From assembly GCA_903835385.1 (NCBI GenBank), contig CAILMQ010000011.1, positions 1-38,681 on the forward strand: DNA of 38,681 bases, read 5' to 3'. Position 1 is the first letter of the stretch; each line of letters starts with the position of its first letter. Below are positions 6,543-14,804 of the stretch, one piece after another. The notes under the pieces were generated by a model. The model did not search any database. It was given only the letters and a program-made list of their open reading frames with translations, and had not been told where the DNA came from. A program made the translations under genes and the position numbers. The DNA comes from an uncultured Microcaldota archaeon. Its GTDB lineage: Archaea; Micrarchaeota; Micrarchaeia; Anstonellales; Bilamarchaeaceae.

Positions 6543-8893
6543 AGAACGGAAACGCCGAAATCCCCCTTTATCTGCTCCACTTCTTTTATCTTGCTGATGA
6601 GCTTCAGCTCGGATTCCAGTTCAGGGCTGAGCGGTTCGGGGAGGCTCAGGCGGACTTTCGCCAGCTCTGCGTTCTGCGCCATCTTGTTCCTCGCCTTGTA
6701 TTGGCGCAGCTCCGCGACCACGCGGTTGAATTTCTCCAGCGCGGATATTGCATCAATGTCCACCGGGCCTTTGGCAGGCCAGGCGCTCCTGTGTATGGAC
6801 TCGCTTGCACCGAACACCTCGTGGTCCAGCTCCTCGGCCATGTGCGGTGTTATGGGGGCGAGCAGCCTGATTGAATCGTGCAGAACGTGGCGCAGGCAGT
6901 GCTGTGCGTCGTGCTTCGCCTTCGCGTCGGCACCGTATATCCTGTGCTTCACGTACTCCAGGTAGTTGTCGCAAAAATCATGCCAGAAGAAGTTCTGCAT
7001 TGCGCGTATGGCCTTGTGGAATTCGAACGCCTCCATGTCGCGGGTATACTCCTCCACGACCTGGCTCATCCTGCTATTTATCCACCGGTCAATGGTGCCG
7101 AGGCTTTCGGGCTTCGTCCCGCGCGCCTCGTGGCCCTCGGACGATTTCTCAACCAGCCGCGCCGCGTTCCACACCTTGGCCAGGAAGCTCTTCGCGTATT
7201 TTATGTCCTCGTAGCTGAAGGGGCGGTCCTTCGCCATGGCCCCGGACATCGCGGCCCATTGCCTTATGGCGTCGGCAGGATAGTCCTGCAGCAGGTCCGA
7301 GGGCGAGATTATGTTGCCCGTGCTCTTGGACATCTTCTTGCCGTCCGGTGCGAGCACGTTGCCGTTGAGCAGTATGGTGTGGAATGGAGGGATGCCGGTG
7401 AGCGCCACGCCGCTGCGGTAGATGGTGTAGAACGCCCAGGTGCGCACGATTTCCACGCCCTGGGGCCTGAGCGATGCCGGATATAGCCGCGCCATCCTCT
7501 TCTCGTCATCGGGCCATCCGGATATTATGAGCGGCGTTATGCTGGAATCCACCCAGACGTCGCAGGTGCTCGTTTCGGGAAGCATTTTGGCTCCGCAGGG
7601 GCACGCCTTGCCTGCTGCTTTTTCCGGATAGAACGGCAACTCGCCCGGCCCGGCGCCCGCGGTCGCGCCGCATTTTTCACAATAATAGAACGGAAGCGGT
7701 GTGCCGAACACGCGCTGGCGGGAAATCACCCAGTCCCATTCCGCGCCCTCCACCCAATCGATGAGATAGCTTATGCCAAAGTCCGGAACCCATTTTATCT
7801 TCTCGGCAAACGCCTTGATGCGCTTGGCCGTGGTGCGTATGTCGGCGAACCACTGCAGCGACGGGATGAGCTCCACCGGGGTCTTGCACCGGTCATGCAC
7901 CTTCACGGTCTGCCGCAGCGGCACTGATTTCACCAGCTTCCCCCCGGCCTTCAGCTTCTCAACGACCTTTTTCTTCGCCTCCTCCACCTTCAGGCCGTCG
8001 AACTCGCCGCTGTTCCTCATCCTGCCGTGCTGGTCTATGGAATCTATCATTGGCAGCTTGTACCTGTGCATCCATACGACGTCCATCTTGTCGCCGAAGG
8101 TGCATACCATGAGCAGGCCCGTGCCGAATTCCTTGTCCACTTCCTTGTCCGCGATTGCAGGGACGTCTTTTCCCAGCGCGGTCCTGATTGTTTTGTTGTC
8201 AAGAGCCCTGTACCGCTCGTCATCGGGATGAAAAAGCACTGCCACGCATGCGCTCATGAGCTCGGGCCGGGTGGTCGCTATGACCAGGTTTCCTCCGTCC
8301 GGGCCCGTGAAATTTATGTGGTGCATCATCCCGTCCTTGTCCTCGTCGTCAAGCTCAGCCTTCGCGATTGCGGACACGCATTTCGGGCACCAATAAACCG
8401 GATACTTGGACCTGTACACCAGCTTGTCATCGTACATCTTCAGCAGCGAGAGCTGGACCTTCCTGTGGTATTCAGGGTCCATGGTCCTGTATTCGTAGCG
8501 CCAGTCAGGGCTGAAGCCCATCTCGTTCATCTGCGCCTTCATGCGCGCTATGAACTCCCGCGTCCATTCCACGCATTTCTCGCGGAACTGCACCGGCGGG
8601 AGCCTGCCGAACTTCTTTTCCACCCTGACTTCGGTGGGGAACCCCTGGGTGTCCCATCCCTGGGGATAATAGACGTTGAAGCCCTGCATGCGCTTGTAGC
8701 GGGCCACGAAGTCGAAATAGGAGTAGCTCAGCACATGGCCCATATGGAGGTCGCCGGACGTGAATGGCGGCGGCGTGTCCAGGGAATAAATCGGCCTGAC
8801 CTCGTCCTTCTCGTCGAACCCGTAGGTGTTGTTCTCCGCCCACCACTTCTGCCATTTTTCCTCTATGGCCCTGCCGTACCTTTCCTGAAGCAT
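6539..8893 (-). CDS. valS: Valyl-tRNA synthetase
   Basis: A 784-residue class Ia synthetase that charges tRNA-Val. The HIGH motif appears as HMGH (residues 50-53) in TSGDLHMGHVLSY, and KMSKS is at 520-524 in DGKKMSKSTGN. Between them lie the editing (CP1) domain with TTRPELMSACVAVLFHP and zinc-knuckle cysteines (YWCPKC, YYCEKCG). The anticodon-binding domain fills the C-terminus, and the bacterial coiled-coil tail is absent, as in archaeal enzymes. AGGTAG precedes ATG 8893. Confidence 0.96.
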   Translation of the reverse strand: MLQERYGRAIEEKWQKWWAENNTYGFDEKDEVRPIYSLDTPPPFTSGDLHMGHVLSYSYFDFVARYKRMQGFNVYYPQGWDTQGFPTEVRVEKKFGRLPPVQFREKCVEWTREFIARMKAQMNEMGFSPDWRYEYRTMDPEYHRKVQLSLLKMYDDKLVYRSKYPVYWCPKCVSAIAKAELDDEDKDGMMHHINFTGPDGGNLVIATTRPELMSACVAVLFHPDDERYRALDNKTIRTALGKDVPAIADKEVDKEFGTGLLMVCTFGDKMDVVWMHRYKLPMIDSIDQHGRMRNSGEFDGLKVEEAKKKVVEKLKAGGKLVKSVPLRQTVKVHDRCKTPVELIPSLQWFADIRTTAKRIKAFAEKIKWVPDFGISYLIDWVEGAEWDWVISRQRVFGTPLPFYYCEKCGATAGAGPGELPFYPEKAAGKACPCGAKMLPETSTCDVWVDSSITPLIISGWPDDEKRMARLYPASLRPQGVEIVRTWAFYTIYRSGVALTGIPPFHTILLNGNVLAPDGKKMSKSTGNIISPSDLLQDYPADAIRQWAAMSGAMAKDRPFSYEDIKYAKSFLAKVWNAARLVEKSSEGHEARGTKPESLGTIDRWINSRMSQVVEEYTRDMEAFEFHKAIRAMQNFFWHDFCDNYLEYVKHRIYGADAKAKHDAQHCLRHVLHDSIRLLAPITPHMAEELDHEVFGASESIHRSAWPAKGPVDIDAISALEKFNRVVAELRQYKARNKMAQNAELAKVRLSLPEPLSPELESELKLISKIKEVEQIKGDFGVSVL

Positions 8894-8932
8894 AAAATCT
8901 ACCTGGAATAGGGATGGTATCTATTGGAATAG

Positions 8933-8940
8933 TAATAAAA
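8933..8940. promoter_or_regulatory. Divergent AT box between valS and the glycoprotein gene
   Basis: AATAAAAG lies 24-31 bases before ATG 8964 on the plus strand and about 40-47 bases before the valS start on the minus strand (read there as TTTTATTAC). The 70-base gap holds no other feature. Confidence 0.4.
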
Positions 8941-8963
8941 GAAAAGCGGTTGGTATTATTCCC

Positions 8964-10616
8964 ATGATTATGAAAACCCTGCCCGCAATCGCGCTCCTGC
9001 TCGCGCTTTTTTACATGGCCGGCGCGGCAAATGCGTCCAAGAACGTGAGCATACCCGGCGAGTCTTACGGAAACATAAACTGCCCCATCACCTACCTGTC
9101 GCACATTATTTCCGGCGGATACAACACCACGGTCAGGATAAGATTCGAAAATCCGTCGGGCTCCTCCACAAGCGCGTTCCGGCTCACGCTTTCAAGCGCG
9201 CTCGGATGGTTCGCGCCCAGGAACCTGACTTATGCGCTTAATCCGGACGGTTACGGCTCCGGCGGCTGGCCGTACTGGGACATGCCGCCCCTGGGGCCGG
9301 GCGAAAGCGCGGAGATATCGTTCGTGGTCAAGGGGAGCGTCGGGCTGGTCGACCAGGTGGGCCTGGATGCGGAACCGCTCGGCCGCTGGAGCGCCACGTG
9401 CAGCCGCGTCGTGCCCTATTCCGGCTCGGAACTGCGCCAGAACATCAGCCGCTACCTGGATTCGCTGAACTGGAGCCAGAACGTGACCGTGTATTATGAA
9501 AGCGGCAATCTCGCGCTCGCGCATCTGGAAAGGAACGGCTCCTTCGCGGTGTTCGGAATCAACAGCGGAAACGTCAGCGCGGTTTCGGATTACGGAACAA
9601 TATCCTCCCTGGTTTCAGGATATGGCGCCGCGGCGACGCCCGCGTTCTCCGGGGACGCCTCAAAGCCTTTCAGGACGCTGAATTATTCCAAAGCTCTGAA
9701 GGCCGGAGTGGAGAACAACTGCATGATGATTACCGGAATGGACAAGCACCCGTGCGTGAACCGGACCACCTGCCAGTACGCATGCGCCTCCGTGCCGGTA
9801 TGCTGGTATGTGGGGCAGATGGGCTGGCCGTTCATAGATTCGCTTCTGGCATACAAGACGAGCGTGAACAGCGCGAACGTCGCGCTGGAGAGCTCCATCA
9901 GTTCCTCCTATGCCTTCGGCCAGACGCCGTCCTATTCTACAGCGAACGCGGCGCTCTCGGACATGGAAGCACTCAACCGCTACGAGACCTCGGTCATCTA
10001 CCAGCCGCTTTTCAGCACGTATAATTTCTGCCCGCCGCCGGAATACGCCATGCCGCAGATGATTGATGCAAGGCGCACGCTGCTGGATTACCTGGACCAA
10101 AGCTGCGTCCAGACCCTGGAGGGAAGCATAACGAGCCAGAGCGTTGCAATCGCGCCCGCCCTGGCAAGGGCGGAAAAAGAAGCCGCGGCAGCGGAATCCG
10201 CAAGGATAAATGCGAGCCTTGCGTTGAACGCCAGCATTGCGCTGAATGCAAGCATCGCACTGAATGCAAGCATCGCGCTTAACAGGAGCGCCGCACTGAA
10301 CGCAAGCATTGCGTTGAATGCCAGCATTGCGGCGAACAGGAGCATCGCGTTGAATGATAGCATCGCGCTTAACAGGAGCCTTGCGCTGAATGCCAGCATT
10401 GCATTGAACAGGAGCCTTGCACTAAACGCGAGCATAGCGCTGAACAGGAGCATTGCCCTGAACGCCAGCATCGCGGCGAACGCGAGCAAAAGTTCGAGCG
10501 CCGTGCCTCAGACCATCCCGGAGGGCGTGCCGTGCAAGGTTCCGGCGGCCGCGCTGCTCGCGCTCGTAGCGATTACGGTGGCGGCTTCAATTGGGGATGC
10601 CCGTCCTTTACTTTAA
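8964..10616 (+). CDS. Secreted surface protein with 16 tandem N-glycosylation hexapeptides
   Basis: A 550-residue protein with an N-terminal signal peptide (hydrophobic run to about residue 24, NASKN following), a large extracellular domain rich in NxS/T sequons and Cys, then residues about 415-510 made of sixteen hexapeptides of consensus LNASIA. Every unit carries an NAS, NRS or NDS sequon. A hydrophobic segment near the C-terminus (about 526-543) is followed by only a few residues and probably anchors it in the membrane. It is likely a heavily glycosylated stalked surface protein. No family is recognised for the globular part. The last nine bases overlap the convergent phosphoesterase gene. 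ATG 8970 is an alternative start. Confidence 0.78.
   Translation: MIMKTLPAIALLLALFYMAGAANASKNVSIPGESYGNINCPITYLSHIISGGYNTTVRIRFENPSGSSTSAFRLTLSSALGWFAPRNLTYALNPDGYGSGGWPYWDMPPLGPGESAEISFVVKGSVGLVDQVGLDAEPLGRWSATCSRVVPYSGSELRQNISRYLDSLNWSQNVTVYYESGNLALAHLERNGSFAVFGINSGNVSAVSDYGTISSLVSGYGAAATPAFSGDASKPFRTLNYSKALKAGVENNCMMITGMDKHPCVNRTTCQYACASVPVCWYVGQMGWPFIDSLLAYKTSVNSANVALESSISSSYAFGQTPSYSTANAALSDMEALNRYETSVIYQPLFSTYNFCPPPEYAMPQMIDARRTLLDYLDQSCVQTLEGSITSQSVAIAPALARAEKEAAAAESARINASLALNASIALNASIALNASIALNRSAALNASIALNASIAANRSIALNDSIALNRSLALNASIALNRSLALNASIALNRSIALNASIAANASKSSSAVPQTIPEGVPCKVPAAALLALVAITVAASIGDARPLL
10206..10493 (+). repeat. 18-base tandem repeat encoding LNASIA units
   Basis: Sixteen imperfect 18-base units (such as GCGCTGAATGCAAGCATT) run head to tail in frame. 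Third positions vary freely (AAT/AAC, GCG/GCA/GCC, AGC kept) while the sequon is kept in every unit, which suggests selection on the protein and not a recent DNA expansion alone. Confidence 0.85.
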
Positions 10617-11390
10617 TCTCCATGCGGGTAATGGGTGTCTTTTTGTTCCTAAAGGGATTGAGACCATCTCCATGGAATCCGTATCCAACACTGCAACCCC
10701 GTTTGCAACTGTTCCGTTTGCAACGCAGGGGCATTTTGCCCAAGACAAACCGCTTATTTTTACCTTGGAACCGAACCTGGCTTTTCGAACACGATTTTCG
10801 CTTATTACTTCCAGCCCTTCCGTATGGTCGTGGCCGGAAATCCCCAGCGAACAATCGTTATGCTTCAGGAATTTCAAATGCCGGGCTGCGGCTCTTGAAC
10901 CGTCCACCTCGCAGTCAAGGCTGCCTGAAAGGTCCGGGTAAGCATAATGGGAGAGCAGCACCTTGAGACCGCCGAACCGTTCCACTCTGAACTCCGGCAG
11001 GGTGCCAAGGAAAATGACGTCTTTGTTTTGGAGCAAAGAAGGCAGGTCGTTTTCATACGAATACATGCCATTTGCTTTCGCAAACCTCGCACGCTCTCGC
11101 AAATTCATTCGCTGCCAGTTTTTCGGATAAGCGATTCCAGCTTCATGCTTCGGGGCCCTTGTCAGCGCAGCAAGGTCATGGTTGCCGAGTACCGTGGTAT
11201 AGCATTTCTTTTTCACCAATTCTACGCATTCATGCGCATTTCGGGATTTCAGGAAGCCGTAATACGGAACGGTGTATCCCACGGTATCCCCGAGGCAGAC
11301 GATTTTTTCGCAGCGGGATTGTAATATCCCGATTGCCTGGTCCAAACGACGCACGTCTTCGTGAATATCCGTGATAAACCCGACTTTCAT
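10608..11390 (-). CDS. Calcineurin-like metallophosphoesterase
   Basis: A 260-residue protein with the ordered metal-binding motifs of the family: DIHED near the N-terminus (DxH), CLGDTVGY (GD), TVLGNHD (GNHD), LLSHYAYPD, and SGHDHTEG (GHDH-type). The order and spacing match YfcE/MJ0936-like phosphodiesterases, usually about 170-250 residues. The substrate is unknown. The track's first codon at 11399 is GTG; ATG 11390 (MKVGFITDIHE) gives a more typical N-terminus. Its 3' end overlaps the surface-protein gene by nine bases. It follows an MBL-fold gene in the same direction with a small gap. Confidence 0.85.
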   Translation of the reverse strand: MKVGFITDIHEDVRRLDQAIGILQSRCEKIVCLGDTVGYTVPYYGFLKSRNAHECVELVKKKCYTTVLGNHDLAALTRAPKHEAGIAYPKNWQRMNLRERARFAKANGMYSYENDLPSLLQNKDVIFLGTLPEFRVERFGGLKVLLSHYAYPDLSGSLDCEVDGSRAAARHLKFLKHNDCSLGISGHDHTEGLEVISENRVRKARFGSKVKISGLSWAKCPCVANGTVANGVAVLDTDSMEMVSIPLGTKRHPLPAWRLK

Positions 11391-11418
11391 GTATTTCACT
11401 TCTGCTTCGGAAGCTTTC

Positions 11419-12210
11419 CTAAGGGTTGGACACCGTTATCTCATCGCCCACGGTAATCTTCATGCCGTCCTTTGCCGCGACGGTCTCGACTTCGCTCTCG
11501 TACTCTATTTTCTGCGCCTCCAGCTCCGGCCCTGCGCGCAGCATCTTCACCCCGAAATGGGACAGCACCGCCTTCTTGGGCTGCGCGGCCTTGAGCAGCT
11601 TCACTATGTCGCTGCTCTCGAGATGGTCCGGTATGCCGTCGGAATAGGGCTTGAGGCAGTTGGCAATCAGCAGGTCGCAGCCTGATAAGCGCTGCCCGAG
11701 CTCCTCGAACCAGTTGGTGTCGGAGGTGTACCCTATGACCCTGCCCTCAAGATAAAGCTTGAACCCGAAGGCGCTGGGCTCGTCATGCTTGACTTCTACG
11801 ATTTCCAGCTCGAATGAGCCTTTTTTCGTGGTGAATTTCTTCCGCTCGCCATAAACCGCGGTATAGACCTCCTTCGCGTGGTCCTGGTGGTATTTGGTTA
11901 TCAGCTGGTCCGGGCCGCTTAGCGAGTTCCTGCTGGCTATGAGTATGCCCTTTTTCTCAAGCGCGAACCTCGACATCCCTTCCACCATCACGTTCGCGTC
12001 GTTGCCATGATCCACGTGCGCGTGGGTCACTATCACCGCATCGAGCCTGAGCGGGTCGTGGCGGTATGCCGCGGAATAGACGAGCGCGCCGGGCCCTGGG
12101 TCCACGTGTATGTCCGCGGAGTCCGAGCTTATGCGGAAGCCGCCGGTCTTCCTCGTCTGCCTGATGAGGTTGACCCTGCCGCCCCCGGTGCCCAGAAATA
12201 CGATTTCCAT
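11419..12210 (-). CDS. Metallo-beta-lactamase-fold hydrolase (RNase Z/PhnP-like)
   Basis: A 263-residue protein. It opens with MEIVFLGTGGGR, typical of RNase Z and PhnP relatives, and carries THAHVDHGND, the zinc motif HxHxDH. Further ligand candidates are the D of GYTSDT and the H of LSHFG. Members hydrolyse phosphodiesters in RNA or small molecules. The genomic pairing with a phosphoesterase does not settle the substrate. It is not a standard RNase Z by the parts I can see, since no exosite arm is evident. The next minus-strand gene upstream is the tRNA thiolase. Confidence 0.82.
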   Translation of the reverse strand: MEIVFLGTGGGRVNLIRQTRKTGGFRISSDSADIHVDPGPGALVYSAAYRHDPLRLDAVIVTHAHVDHGNDANVMVEGMSRFALEKKGILIASRNSLSGPDQLITKYHQDHAKEVYTAVYGERKKFTTKKGSFELEIVEVKHDEPSAFGFKLYLEGRVIGYTSDTNWFEELGQRLSGCDLLIANCLKPYSDGIPDHLESSDIVKLLKAAQPKKAVLSHFGVKMLRAGPELEAQKIEYESEVETVAAKDGMKITVGDEITVSNP

Positions 12211-12256
12211 GGAGGGTTATGAAATGAAAGGTTATTTTACTTTACTACTTTGCCCG

Positions 12257-13249
12257 TCATCTCGCTGCCTTGCCAGTCATCTCACAGAATTTGCAGAGCG
12301 CGGAGCTGCCCGGCTCCCCGCAGGAGGAACACGCGGTGAAGCGTGCCCGCGCAGGGTGTTCCCCGGGCGCCTTTTCCATCGCAAGGAAGCTGCCGAGCAC
12401 CTTATACTTCGTGCCTGGGTGGAGCTCCTCCATGTCGTTGAGCTGGCTCCTCACGAGCTGCCTGAACGCGGATTGCGCATAGGGGCATTCCTTATAGTTC
12501 ATGTCCATGCCGCGGACCATCGCATAGACCGCGGTTTCCTTCTCCGGAGTGCGCAGGAGCGGCCTTATGCGCCGGACGAATCCCGGGCCTTTGGCAGGCG
12601 GGTCCAGCAGCCTGCTTGTGCGCGATGGCTCGTTCCTGAATATGTTCATGAGCACGGTCTGCGCCATGTCGTCCAGGTTGTGGCCCATGGCGAGCTTGTC
12701 CGCCTCCAGTTCCCTGGCCGCCCGGTTGAGCAGGCCGCGCCTCAGGACCCCGCACCAGGAGCAGGGCAGGAAGTTGCGTGTTCCGTGTCCTGTGTTCCGT
12801 GTCGTGTGCCCTGTGTTCCGTGTTGGGTGTTCGGTGTCCTGTTCCCGGAGTATGGCGTCAAGGGTTTTGCCGATTTCTTTTTTGAATGATATGACGCGGT
12901 GCTCGATTCCGAGTTTTTTGGCCTGTTTTTTCGCGATTTGAAGGGTCGCGTTGCGATAACCTGCGATTCCTTCGTCTATTGTTATCGCCACGAGCTCCAT
13001 GGGCAGGTCTTTGGACAATTCATGCAGGCAATTGAGCAAAACCGTGCTGTCCTTGCCGCCCGAGAGCCCGACCGCCACCCGCTCGCCCTTGCTTATCATG
13101 CGGAACTCGCGCACGGTGGAGCGGAATCGCTTGTCGAACATGCGCACGAAATGCGCGGCGCAGAGGCTCCGCTCGCAGTAGTGCAGGCGGATGACGGCAT
13201 CGTCGTCGCATTTAAAACATTTGGAGAGTTTGCCCGCTGGGTTCGCCAT
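12257..13249 (-). CDS. ttuA: TtuA/Ncs6-family tRNA 2-thiolation protein
   Basis: A 330-residue adenylating enzyme that activates tRNA uridine and inserts sulfur. It has an N-terminal zinc finger (CFKC with later Cys), the PP-loop SGGKDS at 63-68, CSWCGVLRR (about 163-171) and ECPYA providing the three cysteines that hold a 4Fe-4S cluster in TtuA, and a C-terminal zinc finger CSSCG with CKFC. Substrate could be U54 or wobble U34. The sulfur carrier gene lies immediately upstream, four bases away. An oddity is a low-complexity insert TRNTGHTTRNTGHGTRN (about 143-159) encoded by a DNA minisatellite, just before the Fe-S motif. Confidence 0.88.
   Translation of the reverse strand: MANPAGKLSKCFKCDDDAVIRLHYCERSLCAAHFVRMFDKRFRSTVREFRMISKGERVAVGLSGGKDSTVLLNCLHELSKDLPMELVAITIDEGIAGYRNATLQIAKKQAKKLGIEHRVISFKKEIGKTLDAILREQDTEHPTRNTGHTTRNTGHGTRNFLPCSWCGVLRRGLLNRAARELEADKLAMGHNLDDMAQTVLMNIFRNEPSRTSRLLDPPAKGPGFVRRIRPLLRTPEKETAVYAMVRGMDMNYKECPYAQSAFRQLVRSQLNDMEELHPGTKYKVLGSFLAMEKAPGEHPARARFTACSSCGEPGSSALCKFCEMTGKAAR
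12770..12845. repeat. In-frame minisatellite inside the thiolase gene
   Basis: The stretch is built from variants of GTGTTCCGTGT and CCTGTGTTCCGTGTC repeated three to four times. On the coding strand it reads as repeated ACACGGAACACAGG, giving the peptide repeat TRNTGH. The DNA looks simple and unlike the surrounding conserved gene. Confidence 0.7.
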
Positions 13250-13253
13250 GATG

Positions 13254-13442
13254 TTACCCGCCGAAAACTACCCTGAGCACTTCCACCGTGTCATTCGCTC
13301 TGACGGAAGCGGTTTCGGGCGCCAGCCTCCCGTTGAGCTTGACCACGACCTCTTCGCGCCTGACTTTGAGCTTTTTGAGAAGTGACGCGATGTCGCCCCT
13401 GTGGCTGACTGCCTTTTTTCTTCCATCAATAATAAGGCGCAT
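13254..13442 (-). CDS. Ubiquitin-like sulfur carrier (TtuB/SAMP/MoaD-ThiS type)
   Basis: A 62-residue beta-grasp protein ending in RVVFGG. The C-terminal Gly-Gly is the site of adenylation and thiocarboxylate formation in ThiS, MoaD, TtuB and SAMP proteins. It lies directly upstream of, and in line with, the TtuA-like gene, so it most probably donates sulfur for tRNA thiolation; protein conjugation is also possible, as shown for archaeal SAMPs. No E1-like activating enzyme is in the window. A TATA-like box at 13466-13475 lies 24-33 bases upstream of its ATG. Confidence 0.85.
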   Translation of the reverse strand: MRLIIDGRKKAVSHRGDIASLLKKLKVRREEVVVKLNGRLAPETASVRANDTVEVLRVVFGG

Positions 13443-13465
13443 GAACGGATATATCCTAACGAAAC

Positions 13466-13475
13466 AATTTAAAGG
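13466..13475. promoter_or_regulatory. Shared divergent TATA-like box (sulfur carrier / enolase)
   Basis: AATTTAAAGG lies 24-33 bases before ATG 13442 on the minus strand and 30-39 bases before TTG 13505 on the plus strand. A single near-palindromic AT core could serve both directions. Confidence 0.45.
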
Positions 13476-13504
13476 TTCAGCGAGAATGTCGGTCAGGTGG
13501 TTTT

Positions 13505-14728
13505 TTGCATATCAAGCGGGTCCATGCGCGCGAGATTCTTGATTCAAGGGGCAATCCCACGATAGAGGTGGATGTCGAGACCGACGAGGGCGCGTTCGGC
13601 AGGGCGGCAGCGCCGAGCGGCGCGTCCACGGGAAGCCATGAGGCGCTGGAACTGCGCGACAATGACAGCCGCTACCTGGGCAAGGGCGTGAGGCAGGCGG
13701 TGCAGAATGTCAATGAGAAAATAGAGCCCATGCTCGTGGGCATGCCGATAGAGCCGCTGGAGGACATAGACGCCCAGATGATAGCCCTCGACGGCACGCC
13801 GGACAAATCCAGGCTGGGCGCAAACGCCATGGTGGCGGTGTCCATGGCCTGCGCAAGGGCCGCGGCCGCATCCAACAAGGAGCCGCTGTACGAATATCTC
13901 GGGGGCAGCCATCTCCCGAAAGCCATGTTCAACATACTCAACGGCGGCAAGCATGCGGGAGGCAGGCTGTCCATCCAGGAGTTCATGATAATTCCAGAGG
14001 CGCCGACGTTCGCCGAGCGCCTGAGGATTGCGAGCGAGGTGTACCACACGCTCGGCCAGCAGCTGGCGAAGAAGTACGGCCCGTCCGCTCGGAACGTCGG
14101 TGACGAAGGCGGATTCGCGCCGCAGCTCCAGAGCGCTTCCGAGGCGCTCTCAGCCATAGAAGGCGCGCTGGTGGAATGCGGCTGCAGGCAGAAGACCGGC
14201 ATCGCCATAGACGCAGCCGCAAGCTCGTTCTACGATGAGAAAAAGCAAAAATACAGCCTGGACGGAAAATCCACTGACGCGGAGGGCCTGCTTGACTTCT
14301 ATGCCGGCCTGGTGAAGGACTTCGGCCTGGTGTCCATAGAGGATCCGTTCTTCGAGGAGGATTTCGACACGTTCAGCGAGATGACGGAAACGCTCGGCAA
14401 AAAAATCCAGGTGGTCGGGGACGACCTGCTGGTGACCAATGCCAGAAGGATAAGGACCGCGATTGAAAAGCGCTCATGCAACGCCCTGCTGCTCAAGGTC
14501 AACCAGATAGGGACCGTGACCGAGGCCATAGCCGCGGCCAGCATGTGCAGGCACAAAAAATGGAACGTAATCGTTTCCCACCGCTCGGGCGAGACCGAGG
14601 ACAGCTTCATAGCGGATTTTGCGGTGGGCATAAACGCGGGCCAGATAAAGGCCGGCGCGCCCGCCAGAGGAGAGCGCACGGCGAAATACAATCAGCTGCT
14701 GAGGATTGAGGAGGAACTTGGGGAATAA
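13505..14728 (+). CDS. eno: Enolase
   Basis: A 407-residue enzyme that interconverts 2-phosphoglycerate and phosphoenolpyruvate in glycolysis/gluconeogenesis. Visible signatures: AREILDSRGNPTIEV, SGASTGSHEA, the magnesium ligands in AIDAAASS, SIEDPFFEED and VVGDDLLVTN, the catalytic Lys in LLLKVNQIGT, and VSHRSGETED. The start is TTG 13505: the resulting N-terminus fits the family exactly, no ATG is available at that point, and AGGTGG lies just upstream. It diverges from the tRNA thiolation pair. Confidence 0.96.
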   Translation: MHIKRVHAREILDSRGNPTIEVDVETDEGAFGRAAAPSGASTGSHEALELRDNDSRYLGKGVRQAVQNVNEKIEPMLVGMPIEPLEDIDAQMIALDGTPDKSRLGANAMVAVSMACARAAAASNKEPLYEYLGGSHLPKAMFNILNGGKHAGGRLSIQEFMIIPEAPTFAERLRIASEVYHTLGQQLAKKYGPSARNVGDEGGFAPQLQSASEALSAIEGALVECGCRQKTGIAIDAAASSFYDEKKQKYSLDGKSTDAEGLLDFYAGLVKDFGLVSIEDPFFEEDFDTFSEMTETLGKKIQVVGDDLLVTNARRIRTAIEKRSCNALLLKVNQIGTVTEAIAAASMCRHKKWNVIVSHRSGETEDSFIADFAVGINAGQIKAGAPARGERTAKYNQLLRIEEELGE

Positions 14729-14775
14729 TCGGTGCAGGGGCGGTGGAGAATAATCTTAAAAATCCCGTCGCCCAT

Positions 14776-14785
14776 GTTTAAGCAG
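14776..14785 (+). promoter_or_regulatory. TATA-like box of TPR-AAA gene
   Basis: ATGTTTAAGC lies 20-29 bases before ATG 14805. An alternative AT stretch, CTTAAAAATC, is about 45 bases upstream. Confidence 0.35.
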
Positions 14786-14804
14786 AGACATTCCAGTTGG
14801 TATC

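Noticed and set aside
8027-8911. 294-aa plus-strand ORF
   Set aside because: Antisense shadow of valS.
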